64,000 bases of DNA, taken from Micrasema longulum. Taxonomy: Eukaryota; Arthropoda; Insecta; Trichoptera; Brachycentridae. Positions 36,290 through 48,839 of this stretch are shown in pieces (the first letter of the stretch is position 1; the number at the start of each line of letters is the position of its first letter). Below the pieces are notes generated by a model. That model did not search any database and was not told the DNA's origin. It saw only the letters and a list, made by a program, of their open reading frames with translations. The stretch is from the NCBI GenBank assembly GCA_022494885.1, contig JAGVSM010003559.1:55802-119801 (forward strand), read 5' to 3'. The position numbers and the translations under genes are program-made.

Positions 36290-38180
36290 ATGACTCGCAA
36301 CGACGCTTCACTGCGGAGTTAGCATATTCCAAGTTGTGGACATTGAGGTATAACTAGAGTAAACATAAGAGTTCTAAATATTTTCCCTCAACCTGCGGCC
36401 AACTGGCATATGTTTAATAGAAGGCATTTTAGTCTGTTGCGAGCGTTCGCCGGCTAATTTTCTCCTCGAAATTACTAAAATGCCGATATGTAAGCTAAGA
36501 TGCTGCACAAATCGATCTAGAAAAGGAATGGTATGATGGAACCTTTCACCGGCAATTAGTGTTCTTCTCTTAATCGATACTTGTTTAAAATAGCTATTTT
36601 AGTGTTAAAAATGTCTTATTAATATGTTAGAATTCGTGAGTTATCTCCTTCTCCGTCCTGCTCAGTTAGTCGGGCGTAAAGCGAAACGATAAATAAAAGT
36701 GACGCGTATGGGGAAGGGAGCGACATACCGAATAGAACTTACAGTAGACCGATGTAAGCCGTCCGTGCTTTTTACTGTGCTACTTGTTTTGCTTGTCAAA
36801 GTCAACGTGACGAGACTTGCTATCTCCGCTAGTCAATCCCTGTCCTTCGGGGACAACTTTTTAGCTCGGATTTGTATGAAGTGTTATCTCTAGTATATTA
36901 TATCTGAATGGTTGTGGACGAAGTATTTCAAATGAAAATCGACGAGAACTAATGAATTTTGGATAAAGGTAAAACGACGGCGTATTCGTCGCGTACAGCG
37001 CAGCAGCAAGCGAACTCGTACATACATAAAATAATAATTCGGTAATAATCATAATGGCGGCGTTGGATTTCATAGAAATATGTACATTTTCCATTAAAAT
37101 AGTCAAGGCCGGCCGACGCTGTCAATCCATCAACGTCTCCCATCTTAGGGAACTGCGCGCGGTACAGGGTGCTCGCAAACTAACCTCGCTTCTCTGATTA
37201 TGCTGATTGGCCGCGGAGGGGTAAACAGAAACGCCTTCATTAGCTCTCCCTTCCCGGGGAAGAGTAGCAGAGTAGCTAGTGTACACTGCACATTGCATCT
37301 AATAACTTTAATATCTTTAATAATATAGAAAATAATGGGTTAAGGTTAAAATGATTTGTTTTTGAATAATAAATAATTATTGGGCATAGAAAAATCATTT
37401 TGTAAGAAATCGGAAATGAATCACTCATGCATTTTTAAATTACCAATGTGACGTATGTGGTATATAAGAGTACCGAATATACGGTTGTCAAATTTTCGGG
37501 GTTACCTTGATTTTCGACGTTTAGCGTGTTACAAATTATAATTTTACGGGGTTCAACTTTTAAATGTCAGAAACAAAAACGAACTTTCGTTCCTACAAAC
37601 TAATCCGATCATGTAAAACGATGACGTAGAATACCCGCAAGTCAGCGGTTCGCGCAATAAACGTCAGCTAAACCGTGTTTCTTCGCTCTTGTCAGTTACA
37701 TTTCACCGTTCGGATGTATGTTTTGATCACTCACTGATCAGAACTCACCACGTCGCGGACGGTGCAATTTCAAAGTTTCGATGGGGATTTTCAAAATTAC
37801 AAAACTTAAAAAAAATCATAGTGATGATAACACGATACATAAAAACATATTTTATTTCGATTAGTGCGATAGTCTATTAACAGAAATACATGTTTTTTTA
37901 ATGCCATTAAACTTCCTCATTTGTGACCACGGTGTACATTAGGAGAATGAAAGATTCGATTCATTTATAACACCATAGGCGAACATTTTTTAGCTGAAAG
38001 AATAATTTCAATAATTATGTTTCTTAAATATGTATAAGTGGAAGTCTAAACTACAATACGCACACACACACACACTAGTATTATATATTGTACCTACACT
38101 AATATTATTCATTTACATCCATAATCAAATGTTTTTACCGCACATAAAAACTGAGTTTGCAAAGTTTAAAATTACGTCTT
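36290..38180. other. No gene seen
   Basis: Mixed sequence. 37800-37840 (CAAAACTTAAAAAAAATCAT) is shared with 19580-19610, so a further low-copy repeat is present. No supported exon. Confidence 0.45.
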
Positions 38181-38184
38181 TCAC

Positions 38185-38290
38185 TTTGTGATATAATGGT
38201 TAACGCATTTGACTACCGTCCATGAAGTCAGGGGTTCGATTCCCAAAATATCCGAGAAGAAATATTTGTTTCTAAAAGCGTAGTTTCACA
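38185..38290 (+). repeat. tRNA-like SINE head
   Basis: CTTTGTGATATAATGGTTAA (A box) and GTCAGGGGTTCGATTCCCAA (B box), followed by GAAGAAATATTTGTTTCTAA. Confidence 0.6.
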
Positions 38291-38883
38291 CAATGATTTT
38301 GGATATTTTTTAGCACCTTATCTTCAACCTAGTAATTTATCCAGATCCTTGGTGTGCAGCTCTTTGAACATTTATTTATCGAAAATGAAAGTGTAGAATA
38401 ATAAAAGTATGAAAATTTATAAAAATAAATGCAGTTTGAATTTAAAAGATTTTGAAAAACCTCGCTTTAAAAATTAAACGATACTACGATAATTTTACTC
38501 AGTCATTTAAATGCCATTAAAACACTTCTATATTCCCTTGTCAAAGGGTTTTCCGTATTTGTAGAGATATACGTATCTGACAACGCTATTATATAATGAA
38601 TCGTTGCAAGAAAATCCGCTGAAAGTTTAAAGGAAAGCGTGGAAGCGAAAATTTCATTTTGGAAATGGGTAAAATCTAAGTTAAAACTCGGCCAGATTAT
38701 TGTAACCATTGTACTATATTATCCACTTCGAGTACCTAGACCGATGGAAGTATAATGATATTCGTCTCCCGACTCCCGACCTCTGCCGACTCCTCCGATC
38801 ATCTTTCATTCTCATTGTCATCTGACATTTGGGTTCACGTTTCCCGCCTATTGCGGGCGCAGGCGCGGGCGGCCATGTTGGAT

Positions 38884-38910
38884 GCTGGGCGCTGGGCGCT
38901 GGGCGCTGGG
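38884..38910. repeat. GCTGGGC tandem, four units
   Basis: Three full 7-mers and one partial, inside a CpG-rich patch. Confidence 0.9.
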
Positions 38911-38964
38911 TCCTCCGAGAGACGGTTCGGAAGACGTCGCATCGATCAAGCGGTTAATAGCGAT

Positions 38965-40450
38965 GTCAGGGCGACGGTTTTTTGATCCACTTTTTGTCGA
39001 AATTCATTCCGTCGAATATTTCGAATACGCTCAATAATAAAACGATCGGGAGAAAATTGATTCGTCTTCTTAGCTTGCACCTTATAATGCACATAACACT
39101 GCATTTCCACACAAATTGCAGTGTACAATCATGGATTGTTATCAAACAAATCAGTTCTAATCTTGTAAGCGGAGATTCATTTATCTTCATTCCACTTTTA
39201 ACGACGTACTCTGCATAGTACATTGGATTTATGCTCAAAAGGTGCTATCTTCATAATTCTTCGCTCAAAATAGAAATTATACCATATTTATCAATTTTAT
39301 AATTCCGTTATTCCGAAATCAAGCGAACAAATTAAAATTATAATTTGATGAATACAATCAATTGTTTTTATGATAAAAAACATCCTTAAATTAATATACG
39401 ATTACTAAATAGTAACTAAGACAAATGTCCGGCAGATTAAGCTTTTCGAAATTTAAATAAATTTAGGTACATTGTTAAACATATAAAAAAAAGTGTTAAG
39501 AAAAAATAAGTTGCAACAATTTGTAGATAACAGAATAAATAAAAAGTTGTATATTTAATTCTACCATTTTTAATTTTGATAAGAAATACGAGCATTTTTG
39601 TGGTCGCCAAAATATTACTGAGTTTTTCAGGTTAAATAGGGCCCATTTAAATACTCGTTAAAAATTAATAACAATTGTAAAAAAATAGTTCGAACCCCTT
39701 TTTTATGAAATTTTGTTGATTTGTTTTTTTTTTAGAAATAGTAAATTTTTTGAAATACTCAATTTCTACAATTATTTTTTTGTCAAAAATTTTAATGTTC
39801 ATATCGACCGTCAAATGACTAATAAAGCTTTAAGGTATCTTAGGAATCAGATTGATGTAATTATTGATAATTAAATTTGAACTAGCTAGCAATAGGTCAT
39901 AAATATAGATTTGCTTCGTGGATTCGGACAAAAATATAAAATGTATAAACAAAAGTTAAATCAATATGCGATGTAAAAAGATCTGTTAACTTCAAGTACG
40001 GTAATTTGTAGGTACCAGAGGTCCATAAAAGGACCGTTCTGACATTATCCCAAATAAATTTCGAAATCTTTCATATTAGTTTTTTAAATAAAATTGTCTT
40101 CTATGGCCGTGCGCCGCGTGCCCCGGGCCCCGGGGCCAGTAAAGGCGGAGAATGCGATCGATTTAAACGTGACATTTGTAAGAGACCAATTCCTATCAAA
40201 TTATTCACTATTTTGACATGTGATACAAGCATTTTATTTATTGAAACCGGATCTTTATAATCAGGTAACCAAAATATTCGCCTACAGTTTTTGCATGATC
40301 ATTACGTTCGTATCTTTCAACAAAACACAACTTTTTTTTAATTCACAAAGTACAAATATACATTATTCATAACATTTTCTCGTGTGACGAGTTGGCAACT
40401 GTTCATTTATTTATTACCTTTAGTTAGTTAATAAAAAATGTTTGTGTTAT
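38965..40450. other. No gene seen
   Basis: Strongly AT-rich. Overlapping frames of 60-90 codons at 38946-39238 occur on both strands. A CCCCGGGCCCCGGGG palindrome sits at 40120-40134. Confidence 0.45.
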
Positions 40451-40499
40451 AACTAAAATTTACAATGATTTAAATTACAATGTATTATTTTATTATTGA

Positions 40500-40900
40500 A
40501 CACTCTTCTTCTCCCGGCCCCCATATCCCGGTTCATCCAGGGTCTGGTCTCCGTGTACGCAAGCGCCAGAATCTTCTGTTGTCCCAGTGGGAACATTCTG
40601 CTCTGCCAAGTTCTTTTCAACGGTAGACCACCATGTTCCACCACCATCGGGGGTCAGCCTTTATCTCTAGCTTCAGCTGGGATGTTGAGCGCTCTTCTTC
40701 TTTAGTCCTTATCTCTACGCGTGACGTGAGCATACTACCTCACCCTGCTTCCTTTCAGTTTTTCAGCTATCCCGGTTTTTGGATATTGTCCAGCACTCTG
40801 CACCGTACGACGTTCCAGATTTTACCTCTGTTTTCCATACTTCACCTTCGGTTTTAATGGGCATAATTTTATCGCAGAATACGCCAGAAAGATATCTCCA
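40500..40900 (-). mobile_element. LINE RT C-terminal relic
   Basis: The minus strand reads SYGAECWTISKNRD then a stop (YGAECW encoded at 40807-40790), followed by KLKGSRVR, stop, YAHVTRRDKD at about 40745-40705. YGAECW and W(Y/F)GHVTRR are signatures of the C-terminal part of insect non-LTR retrotransposon proteins. Three in-frame stops and a shift show it is dead. This explains the GC-rich patch and the short open frames of both strands between 40.4 and 40.9 kb. Confidence 0.75.
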
Positions 40901-41260
40901 CATCGACCGTGCCGTATCAGTACGGTGATGGACATCTTCCTCTACACGGGCACTAGTCGTTAGCTTAGTTGACTCCTCGTTAGGTTAAATTTCAAATCTT
41001 TTATTATCTTAATATGATGGAATGTTACCGAAGAAAGGAAGTAGGCTAGCGAGTAAGCTCGAGTTAGATATATTATTTTAAACGGTGCACAAAAACACGC
41101 TTTTCGTAGGTAGATGTATCAACGATACCTCTATTTTTTTGTAGACAAAGTGTGCGTTCAGTCGAAAATAATATTATTCACTCCGTTTCCTTCATGAAAA
41201 TTTATGTAAAAATCGCCGACGGAATAATTAATGAAAATTAATGAAACTACAGAAAAAATA

Positions 41261-41415
41261 CTTCTTATTCTTCTTCTTCTTCAGCCTTATTCTCTCCACT
41301 GCTGGACGGCGGCCTCTTTCAAACGTCTCCAACGCGGGTTAAGCCCGCGATATACCTCGTTTGGCTATTTCGCGCCCTTAACGAGCTTCCTCTCTCCCGA
41401 GAGCTTTAGCCGCGC
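41261..41415 (-). mobile_element. LINE 3'-end relic, minus strand
   Basis: On the minus strand the sequence reads WRRLKEAAVQQWRE and a stop, followed by a (GAA)n-like tail at 41261-41282. This is the extreme C-terminus of the same general LINE type as at 4.4 kb. The upstream part (RKLVKGAK, then stop) is decayed. Only the 3' end is present, as expected of a 5'-truncated insertion. Confidence 0.75.
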
Positions 41416-42396
41416 TCGCCCAAAGGCGTCGGAAGATATCAGTGGAAAATTAATCTCTCATTACAGACGGCGGTATTATCCCTCGCAGCGTCACGTCTGA
41501 TCACGACGAACGTCCGACGGAGAATCGAGGCGAGGAAGGCAATTGCCCACGAATCGAAACGCCGTACATTAGGCCCTTGCAACGTGTCACTGCGTCCTAG
41601 TATTAAGATCCGAGCGATGGAATATATTATGCTTTTACGGATAATGGGAGGAGTCGTGTACCCCCCTCCCTCTCCCCTCTCGGCTCCATGCTCGCATAAT
41701 ACAAGAATGAGTGTCGATTGTCGATTGTCGATACTAAACAGTTCGACGAGTCTCGAATTGTTCAATGTACGCCGAAATATGTCGACCGACATTCGAGTCA
41801 GTATGACCTTCTGTCATGTATAAATATTTATACATTTAGCATAATATAATGTTAAATCAACTTACGGGTTCACTCAGATTATTCTACTCGAGGGTCACAC
41901 GAGCAGTACCTAGAGCGCTAGTCGAAGACGAATAACTACTTTGGATGTTTTTTTTAAGCTACGCGTTTAGCGTTGACGTTACAAGATATTCGAGAAACAA
42001 GATATTGTCCTCTCAAAAATCGTCTTGATCGTAGAACGACGACGGATGAGCGAAAAATACGACATTGACTTTCTTGATCTTGAAAAGTTTATACAGAGGC
42101 TTTTATATTCCAAGATTGATTTTTTATATATATAACTAACTGAAGTATCAAATTATATACTTGGGTACATTATCAAGTTGTGATATAAAGTATTAAAAAA
42201 ATTAAACCGCTCTCATGTAAAGTTGAAGAAAATCACATGCGTCGTTATTCTATAATCATGACGAAATGTATCCGCAACTGCTCAAGTATCGGTTAATCCT
42301 TATCCCAATAAAAATTCTTCCAAATTTGACGTTTTCTAAATTCAAAAGAATTTAAATTCAAATTATTTCGTTACGTATTGAAAATTTAAACAATTA

Positions 42397-42675
42397 TTTA
42401 TTGACAAATTACAACAGGGATGGAGAATACCTTAAATAAGGGAATATAAATAAGGATGTTCAAACATAGGCAAAATGGTGAATGTTACACAGTGTGTAAA
42501 GTGGTCACTTAAACCATCCAATGACAGGTCATAAGCCCTGTAAATGCCTTGACTTCCATATTCCCTTATTTAAGGTATTCTCCATCCCTATTGTAATTTG
42601 TTAATCTTAATGACCCCCGAGGGGGTGAAATCCAGTCTTTTGTCTATGAACATTTGGACAAACTCAAATATTGTA
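42397..42675. repeat. FB-A copy with well-preserved inner arms
   Basis: 42401-42447 and 42558-42604 are inverted (ACAACAGGGATGGAGAATAC against GTATTCTCCATCCCTATTGT). The right outer end GGTGAAATCCAGTC and GAACATTTGGACAAACTC is present. Confidence 0.85.
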
Positions 42676-42693
42676 ATTATTTATTGCATTGTC

Positions 42694-42930
42694 TGCCTCG
42701 TAGTCTAGTGGATAGCCCGTTCGCCTAACATGCTCGAGGTCGTAGATTCGATTCCCGCCAGGAAGGACATGAAATTCTCCTTCCTTCTATAGATGAGAAA
42801 GATTGGTGTGTACCGCTGCGTCCGCCTCCTGTGAAGCCGACTGCCAGGGGTCTGCCTGGGGGTCCTTTTCCCTCGGGGTCTTGTAGCGCGATACGCGGAA
42901 GCCGGTTTTCCAGCATTCTGTTGACATGTC
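42694..42930 (+). repeat. Another tRNA-headed SINE class
   Basis: GCCTCGTAGTCTAGTGGATA, B box GTAGATTCGATTCCCGCCAG, and a GC-rich body (GGGGTCTGCCTGGGGGTCC-like) unlike S1-S3. It directly follows an FB-A copy. One copy only here. Confidence 0.55.
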
Positions 42931-42934
42931 TATT

Positions 42935-45250
42935 TCAGTATCACCTTCCTTGTCTTCCTCTACTTACGACGTCTTTCGCGCAAGTTGTGTCAGTTTTTTT
43001 CTAAATAATGAGAACGAGGCGACACAACAAAAAAAAACGACAAAACAATTAGTGAATAACGTATTTTCCTTAATTATTTTCTAACAAATTAATCAATAAT
43101 TCATAACATTTTCACCGTACACCGCGAAATATCCCGAACAGTTTTGGCAGCTTTCCCTCGATTAAACGTGAACAGAAAGAGGTATCGAAAATGCTCACTT
43201 TTGTCTACTTGACATTACATGTTTAAAGGTTTGTTATCGTATAAAATAACACGTGTAAAGTAAAAGCAAATACAACACATAGTAGAACAGATAATTTTCT
43301 TTGGAATGACGTTTAATTTTTATCATTTTATTTTACTTTTAGTGCTAATTTTATAATTAGGAAAAAAACGGACACAAGTTATAATTACATCTAATACAGT
43401 CAGTATCGAGTAAAAAGTTTTTATTTTGTTCCCATCAAAAATAATTAAAATAATATTTCAAATCTAAAGACTTTTCAAACTCTCCTCGCGTCTTTTGTTC
43501 AAAAAAATAGTTTCATTTAAGATTTTAGATTAAAAATCTCTATACTGCTCCAAGTACAAGGCACCCAATTTTTCAATGCTCGTATCGCCGACTCTGTCCT
43601 GACGGCATACATCATACGCGATCGAGAGAGACGAGAACATGTTTAGGATTCGGTTTGATAATAATACATATTATAATACCTGTTTCTGTGAATAGGGTTA
43701 TCACTGAGATGATTTACATCAAATTATGATCTGAGATTTCTAGTTGAAAAAAATACAATAAAAAACACTATCTACGTATTATGTACCCACTACCCACAGA
43801 ATGATGCGGCAACATTTCCGAGTGAACTTTTTTCGGGAGAATTCTTTTCATTGCCAAAAATTCTAGCTCTTATTTTAATTTTAAGGCCAACATTGAAATA
43901 AAGGCTTTTTTATATTTATTATTCTTTTATTTTTGCAACGTAGGTACCTACATAGGTTCCTTGTTTCAGGCCCCATAAGCTAAGAGTATTTTTTTTGTTT
44001 CAAAATCAGAATAAATTGATACAATAATAAAAATTACAAAGTACAAAATATAACGTTTTGTAAAATAAAACGGACGAATACTTTGTATTTATTATTTTCA
44101 ACCGTTTATTGTATTTAACTAAAAATGTAAAATAAGTATTTTTTTCTGAAAACGCATCAAAGTTTTCAGAAATAATTTTTGATAATTATTTCATCCAAAA
44201 ATGACTTTCCGTTTGTAGAAATGTATTTTTTTTCAGTCAAAATTTTTTTTTTACTACATTATTGGTTTTTTGTAGATAGTGTGTGTATGAATTACTTTTA
44301 AATAACTTTTATTTATAATTCTGTTTATAAAATGATAGTAAAAAGTTGTCTCAATATTGAATAACGCAATTTAATTTAAATAATGAACGTAGTGAATTTC
44401 TTGTTAAAATTAATAAAAATAAGATAATATATCAACTATCTACATATATTAAAATATGCAAGATAAAAAATTTGCCGAGTGCATTATCCGTCTTTAAATC
44501 ATTTCGAAGGGGTAGCCCTGACCGGCTAGATACAATAATCACTGTTTTCATTAGAAATATTTAACTCAAGCTTATTTGTTAGTGTCTATACTAGTACTTC
44601 TGCCTGGTACATAATTCTGCGGTTCAGAGTACTTCACCGAATACAACATCATTTCTGGGACTTTTACATTCATCGGCAATCAAAATGATGCAATTACGTC
44701 GAGTCTGATCATTTAAAAGTATTTTTTTATTCAAAATATTGTAGTGGATCAAAATATTAATCCTGCGAAAGGCCATCGGAAACGTCTTCTATAAATAAAA
44801 AATAATTAGAAAAGTTTGTATCTTCTTCTATTCTTCTACGCGTCTGCCAATATTATGACATGTTTGTCTGCCAATAGAACAGAATTTTATACCTGAAATT
44901 TGGAGAAAAATGACGTCCACGATTGCACCGTTGGTACTGGATAGCTATTAGCTATGCGAAGGACTAGCATTCAAAGGAGACATAATTACCCGATGCACGA
45001 ATCTTGTTTGAATTCGTGATTTTCATCACTCAGTAACGCATTTAATCGGTAAGTAGCGCAAAACTGGAAAATCGATTCCAATTATCTAAAATCTGGAACG
45101 AAATTCTCAACTGACAAAAAAATATGAAAGTTTGATTTTTCAACTAATCCACGCCACATGTTGCGTGCGCAGAATTAACGTGAATTTGGCATCGAAATTA
45201 TGACACGTTTTAAATACTGGCATTGGAATTCGAGATTAATTGTATATCTC
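42935..45250. other. No gene seen
   Basis: Long AT-rich stretch without recognised repeats or open frames over 60 codons. Confidence 0.5.
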
Positions 45251-45255
45251 GTTGC

Positions 45256-45640
45256 AGTGGCGCACCCAGATTTTTTTTTTGGGGAGTTTAAATTTTGAAC
45301 TAGCTTTTGACGTAGGTGTATTATTTTAAATGGTAAATATTTCATAGTCTTGGCAGTATAAGCGTCTTTTTACAATATGCCAAAGTAGTTGAGGCATCTT
45401 TTTCCACTGATCTTTTTCCGTTCTAGGAATTATTGCCATCCACCATAATGTGAGTTCCACTTTTAGTTTATCGAGCGTACCTGTCAAGCGATTCCTAAAT
45501 AATTTTACAAATTCTGTTATAGCGGCATCAGAAAGGTAAAATGATCTGTCGTCAATAAACTTGGAAATGCAACCGACGGTATTAAAAAATAACAACAACA
45601 ACAGATCATCGAGCCGTTTCCTCGTGGGGGTGAGCAAAGA
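45256..45640 (-). mobile_element. Possible hAT transposase relic with one terminus
   Basis: CAGTGGCGCACCCAG at 45256 has the form of a hAT terminal repeat. Just inside, a minus-strand frame of 103 codons (45326-45637) ends towards it and reads FVKLFRNRLTGTLDKLKVEL then WKKMPQLLWHIVKRRLYC. This vaguely follows the C-terminal region of hAT transposases. The second terminus and the catalytic/dimerisation ERSFS motif were not found. Confidence 0.35.
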
Positions 45641-45644
45641 GGAT

Positions 45645-47765
45645 AGAACACTACATCACTATTTCTTTGCGCAAAGACCTCGCTTCTTTTACATTTATAC
45701 ATCTTCTTACTCAATCACTACGATTATTCTTATTTTTGACGTGTTTCGAGAGTTTGTTGAATTCTTCCGTTTTTTTTGTTTCCTACGTTCAATAACATTC
45801 GCATTGTAAAATTTGTTTTGAAAATCTCCCTTTAATTTAATTTCAAAGGCAATCCTCGTGTTAGATTAGTTTTGAACTCGGTCGGAACTATTTGAAATAT
45901 GGAATTGACGATTAAATATAATGCCGACAGTTCGAGTACTCAATAAATCATATAAAACTGCAATCGGAAGATTTTGTATTTGCCCATAATCAAATAAATC
46001 TTCTTTTTGTTGGTCATTTTATCTTAGTAAAGAAGTCGCCGTCACGTCAGCAAGAGCGAGGGAAGGGCGTCCTCGGCGTCCTCGGCGTTTCTGGAGGCCA
46101 TCTGAAGAGAGACGCCAGTCGTTTCCGTCACCGAGTCTGTCTATCTTGTAAGTTTCTTCCGCGAGATCGAGTACCCTCTACAACCGATTTTTCCGTTGTT
46201 TCTTCGCCTTCTAAGATGTCCGAAGTACCTGAAAACATCGATTTTCACATTGAAATAAAGGCGCCGTTCAAACCCAATTTCCAGATGATAGAAACATTAG
46301 TTCTATGAGCTGCCCGTGGCATGCGCGGCATTCTCCGCCAGCACCACGTTTTGAACGCATCTAGCTTTCTTCGTTCTTTTTCTCCCGAGGTTAGAGTTTC
46401 CACGGCGATCGAGAAATTAAAAAAAATAATGAAGTTATTGCCCTGAACCTCCCCCTCCATCGAGTGCGCCACTGTTTGATTGCCAAAAAATGAACATATA
46501 ATACGGAAAGTAAATCTCGAACAGTAAATGCTCGAAATGGATTGGACCGATAAAGTAATGGTTTAATGTACAAAAACAGGGAAAATAGGGAATTCCGATA
46601 AAGTAATGGTTTAATGTACAAAAACAGGGAAAATAGGCAATTCAAAAGCTTTTTTCCGTTCATGTAAAGTTTTCCCGATACAAACATGTCGGTACGTATA
46701 TGGCACTTGCAAAGACTGCAGCAATAAGAAAAAGTCGCTAGTAGTTCCTTCGCCGTTAGTAGTTATATAATACCATTTCCTCCGCTACGTGAGTTTTTTT
46801 CCTCCCGTTTTATTAAATATTACATTCGTACCATTTATCGGCCGTTCGCGGTCAAATTTCGCTCGTCTGCAGCGGAAACTTTAGGATTTTTTATATTTTC
46901 TTTTACGACGCCTGCCATATATCGAACTGTAACTCGGTCGCAATTAAAGAAATTGGTTGTAAATAATTAACTATGGTACAAAGAAAGAAACGGGCTGAAC
47001 ATAACCAGTTCTCGGCCACAATACATCATCAATTTGGCCGTGCGGACTGCGGAGCAGTGAGGAGTTAGATTCCTGATAGTGTCTATTAGCGAAAATCTAC
47101 GTAGATTCATCCCCCGGGGCGAGAGAGCTGCGGTCGCAGCTCGCAGCTCACAGCTGCACAAAGGCAATTATACGACTACACAGTACACCAGTACACCAGC
47201 TCACCATATACATGTGCGGAAGAATAACGGCGATGCTGTGCCAGAGATGAAGAAAAAAACCATTGTTTCAAAGTAAAATTATAGAGGAATTTCGATACAT
47301 CTTCTTGTCATCGAATCCAGCCGAAGACTTACCAATGCTTTTCTGTGCCTCTCTAGCTTCCATTTGGTAATTTAAAAATACAATTATTAGAAGGAAGGAA
47401 TACACGAGTCATGGTCGTAGAAGAACGACGCGTGTTATTTTCTTCAACTTTACACGAGAGCGGTCTACAAATTGTACGATAAAAATATGGCACAACTTGA
47501 TAAGTACAAAAGCGTATAGTTTGATACTCGGGCTAGTTATACGTATTTATTTTTTATAACCTGGAATATACCTATACACCCTTTACATACATCCTTTCAA
47601 TATCAAATATAAAATAATGTCAATGTCGCATTTTTCGCACAACCGTCGTTGTCCTACGATCACGATGATAATCTTAGTTAAAAGTTCATATCCAGATAAA
47701 CGAGCTTTAGCGGTTTGTCATCGGGTGCTTTTTCTAAAACACCTCTTATTTGTCAAAAGCATTTG
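45645..47765. other. No gene seen
   Basis: 46035-46190 is CpG-rich with a minus-strand AG then ATGGCCTCCAGAAACGCC frame that stops after 19 codons. Otherwise unassigned. Confidence 0.4.
46547..46642. repeat. Tandem duplication, 2 x 48 bp
   Basis: CCGATAAAGTAATGGTTTAA starts both units (46547 and 46595). They differ at one base near the end (GGGAATT against GGCAATT). Confidence 0.95.
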
Positions 47766-47767
47766 AA

Positions 47768-48115
47768 ACATGTTGAAAACATTTAAGAGATGGAATTATG
47801 GAACTCTAACCATTTACAGGGCTTATGACCAGCCCATGGCTGGTTTAAACAATCACTTTACACACTGTGTTACTATTACAATTTTACCAATTTTTGAACA
47901 TCATCCATCTGTAAATTGAAGATGAAAGAATCGAAAAAATTTGGATTTCCAAACAAAGGCCAAATTAAAAATGATAAACTGCGTGTAGAGTGGCTACTCA
48001 ATTTGGCCAACGTCAGGTCATAAGCCCTGTAAATGCCTAGACTTCCAAATTTCGTTTTCTGAAATATTTTTATTCTCTTTCGCAGCGTGTTAATTTATAA
48101 CTCTCCGTGGAGATA
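47768..48115. repeat. FB-A foldback copy
   Basis: Left: CCATTTACAGGGCTTATGAC, CATGGCTGGTTTAAA and TTTACACACTGTGTTACTAT. Right inverted: AACGTCAGGTCATAAGCCCT, TAAATGCCTAGACTTCC. The outer ends are decayed. Confidence 0.8.
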
Positions 48116-48344
48116 TGTAGTTAGCTATGACATTCAAATATATGCGCATTTCTATCATTAATTTGTTACATAAAACTAAGATCACCGACACTTCGATTGT
48201 CAATTGGGAATTTAGAAACCTCGAATTACATAATTTTAGATGTGAATATATAAATATATCACGCGTGTACCGAATGTATCTAAATTTAATACGCAATTGC
48301 AAAAGGTAATAGTGGATTTTCTAAATTATTAAATTCAAGCTGAT

Positions 48345-48745
48345 ACAGACATGGTATGTCATATGGAGTAGAAACAAGAGTCGACACAACCAGGATAAAT
48401 AATATAAGAATATAAAACCTGCTTAGAACATCAAAACTGAAAACTTTTAGGGAAATCACAGACACCGAACCCGCAATGAAGAATTAGACGGACCTGCGGC
48501 ACCGAAGATATCTCGCGATGCAGTAGAAGATTTCGGGTGACCGTGAAAGCAGAATGGGCAACTACAGAATTCCTCATATTGCGGCTGAGGAAATTCCATC
48601 TGGACCCGTCTTCCTGGCTGGCCGTCTAAAATATGGACGGACAGTTAGATCTTAACGTCCCGAGAGTAGCGGCTATCTGCCAGAGGAGATCGACAGTTCC
48701 AGGCGAAGAGGAAGAAGAAGAAGCCGGCGCGGTTTTACGTAAAAG
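48345..48745 (+). mobile_element. Degenerate LINE fragment
   Basis: From 48362 the frame reads YGVETRVDTTRINNIRI, stop, NLLRTSKLKTFREITDTE, which matches in order the YGAE(C/T)W and fragmented rows of RT C-termini. Stops follow at several points. A GAAGAGGAAGAAGAAG run at 48706-48721 lies near the end. The match is weaker than the 40.7-kb copy, and the downstream half is assigned only by continuity. Confidence 0.5.
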
Positions 48746-48756
48746 TATCGCAGACA

Positions 48757-48835
48757 TAGTTTATGTCATTTTTATTTATTTAATACGCATAAACGCCCGG
48801 AGGGCTTTTACGAGTGCGGTGCACATTCAAATACG
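48757..48835 (-). repeat. LINE-tail family T2
   Basis: Minus strand: AAAGCCCTCCGGGCGTTTAT then an AAATAAATAA end. It matches 58.2 and 62.48 kb. Confidence 0.55.
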
Positions 48836-48839
48836 TATT

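Noticed and set aside
46020..46190. Possible 5' exon of the minus-strand gene (AG then ATGGCC...)
   Set aside because: The frame stops after 19 codons and has no phase-1 donor that would fit exon A.
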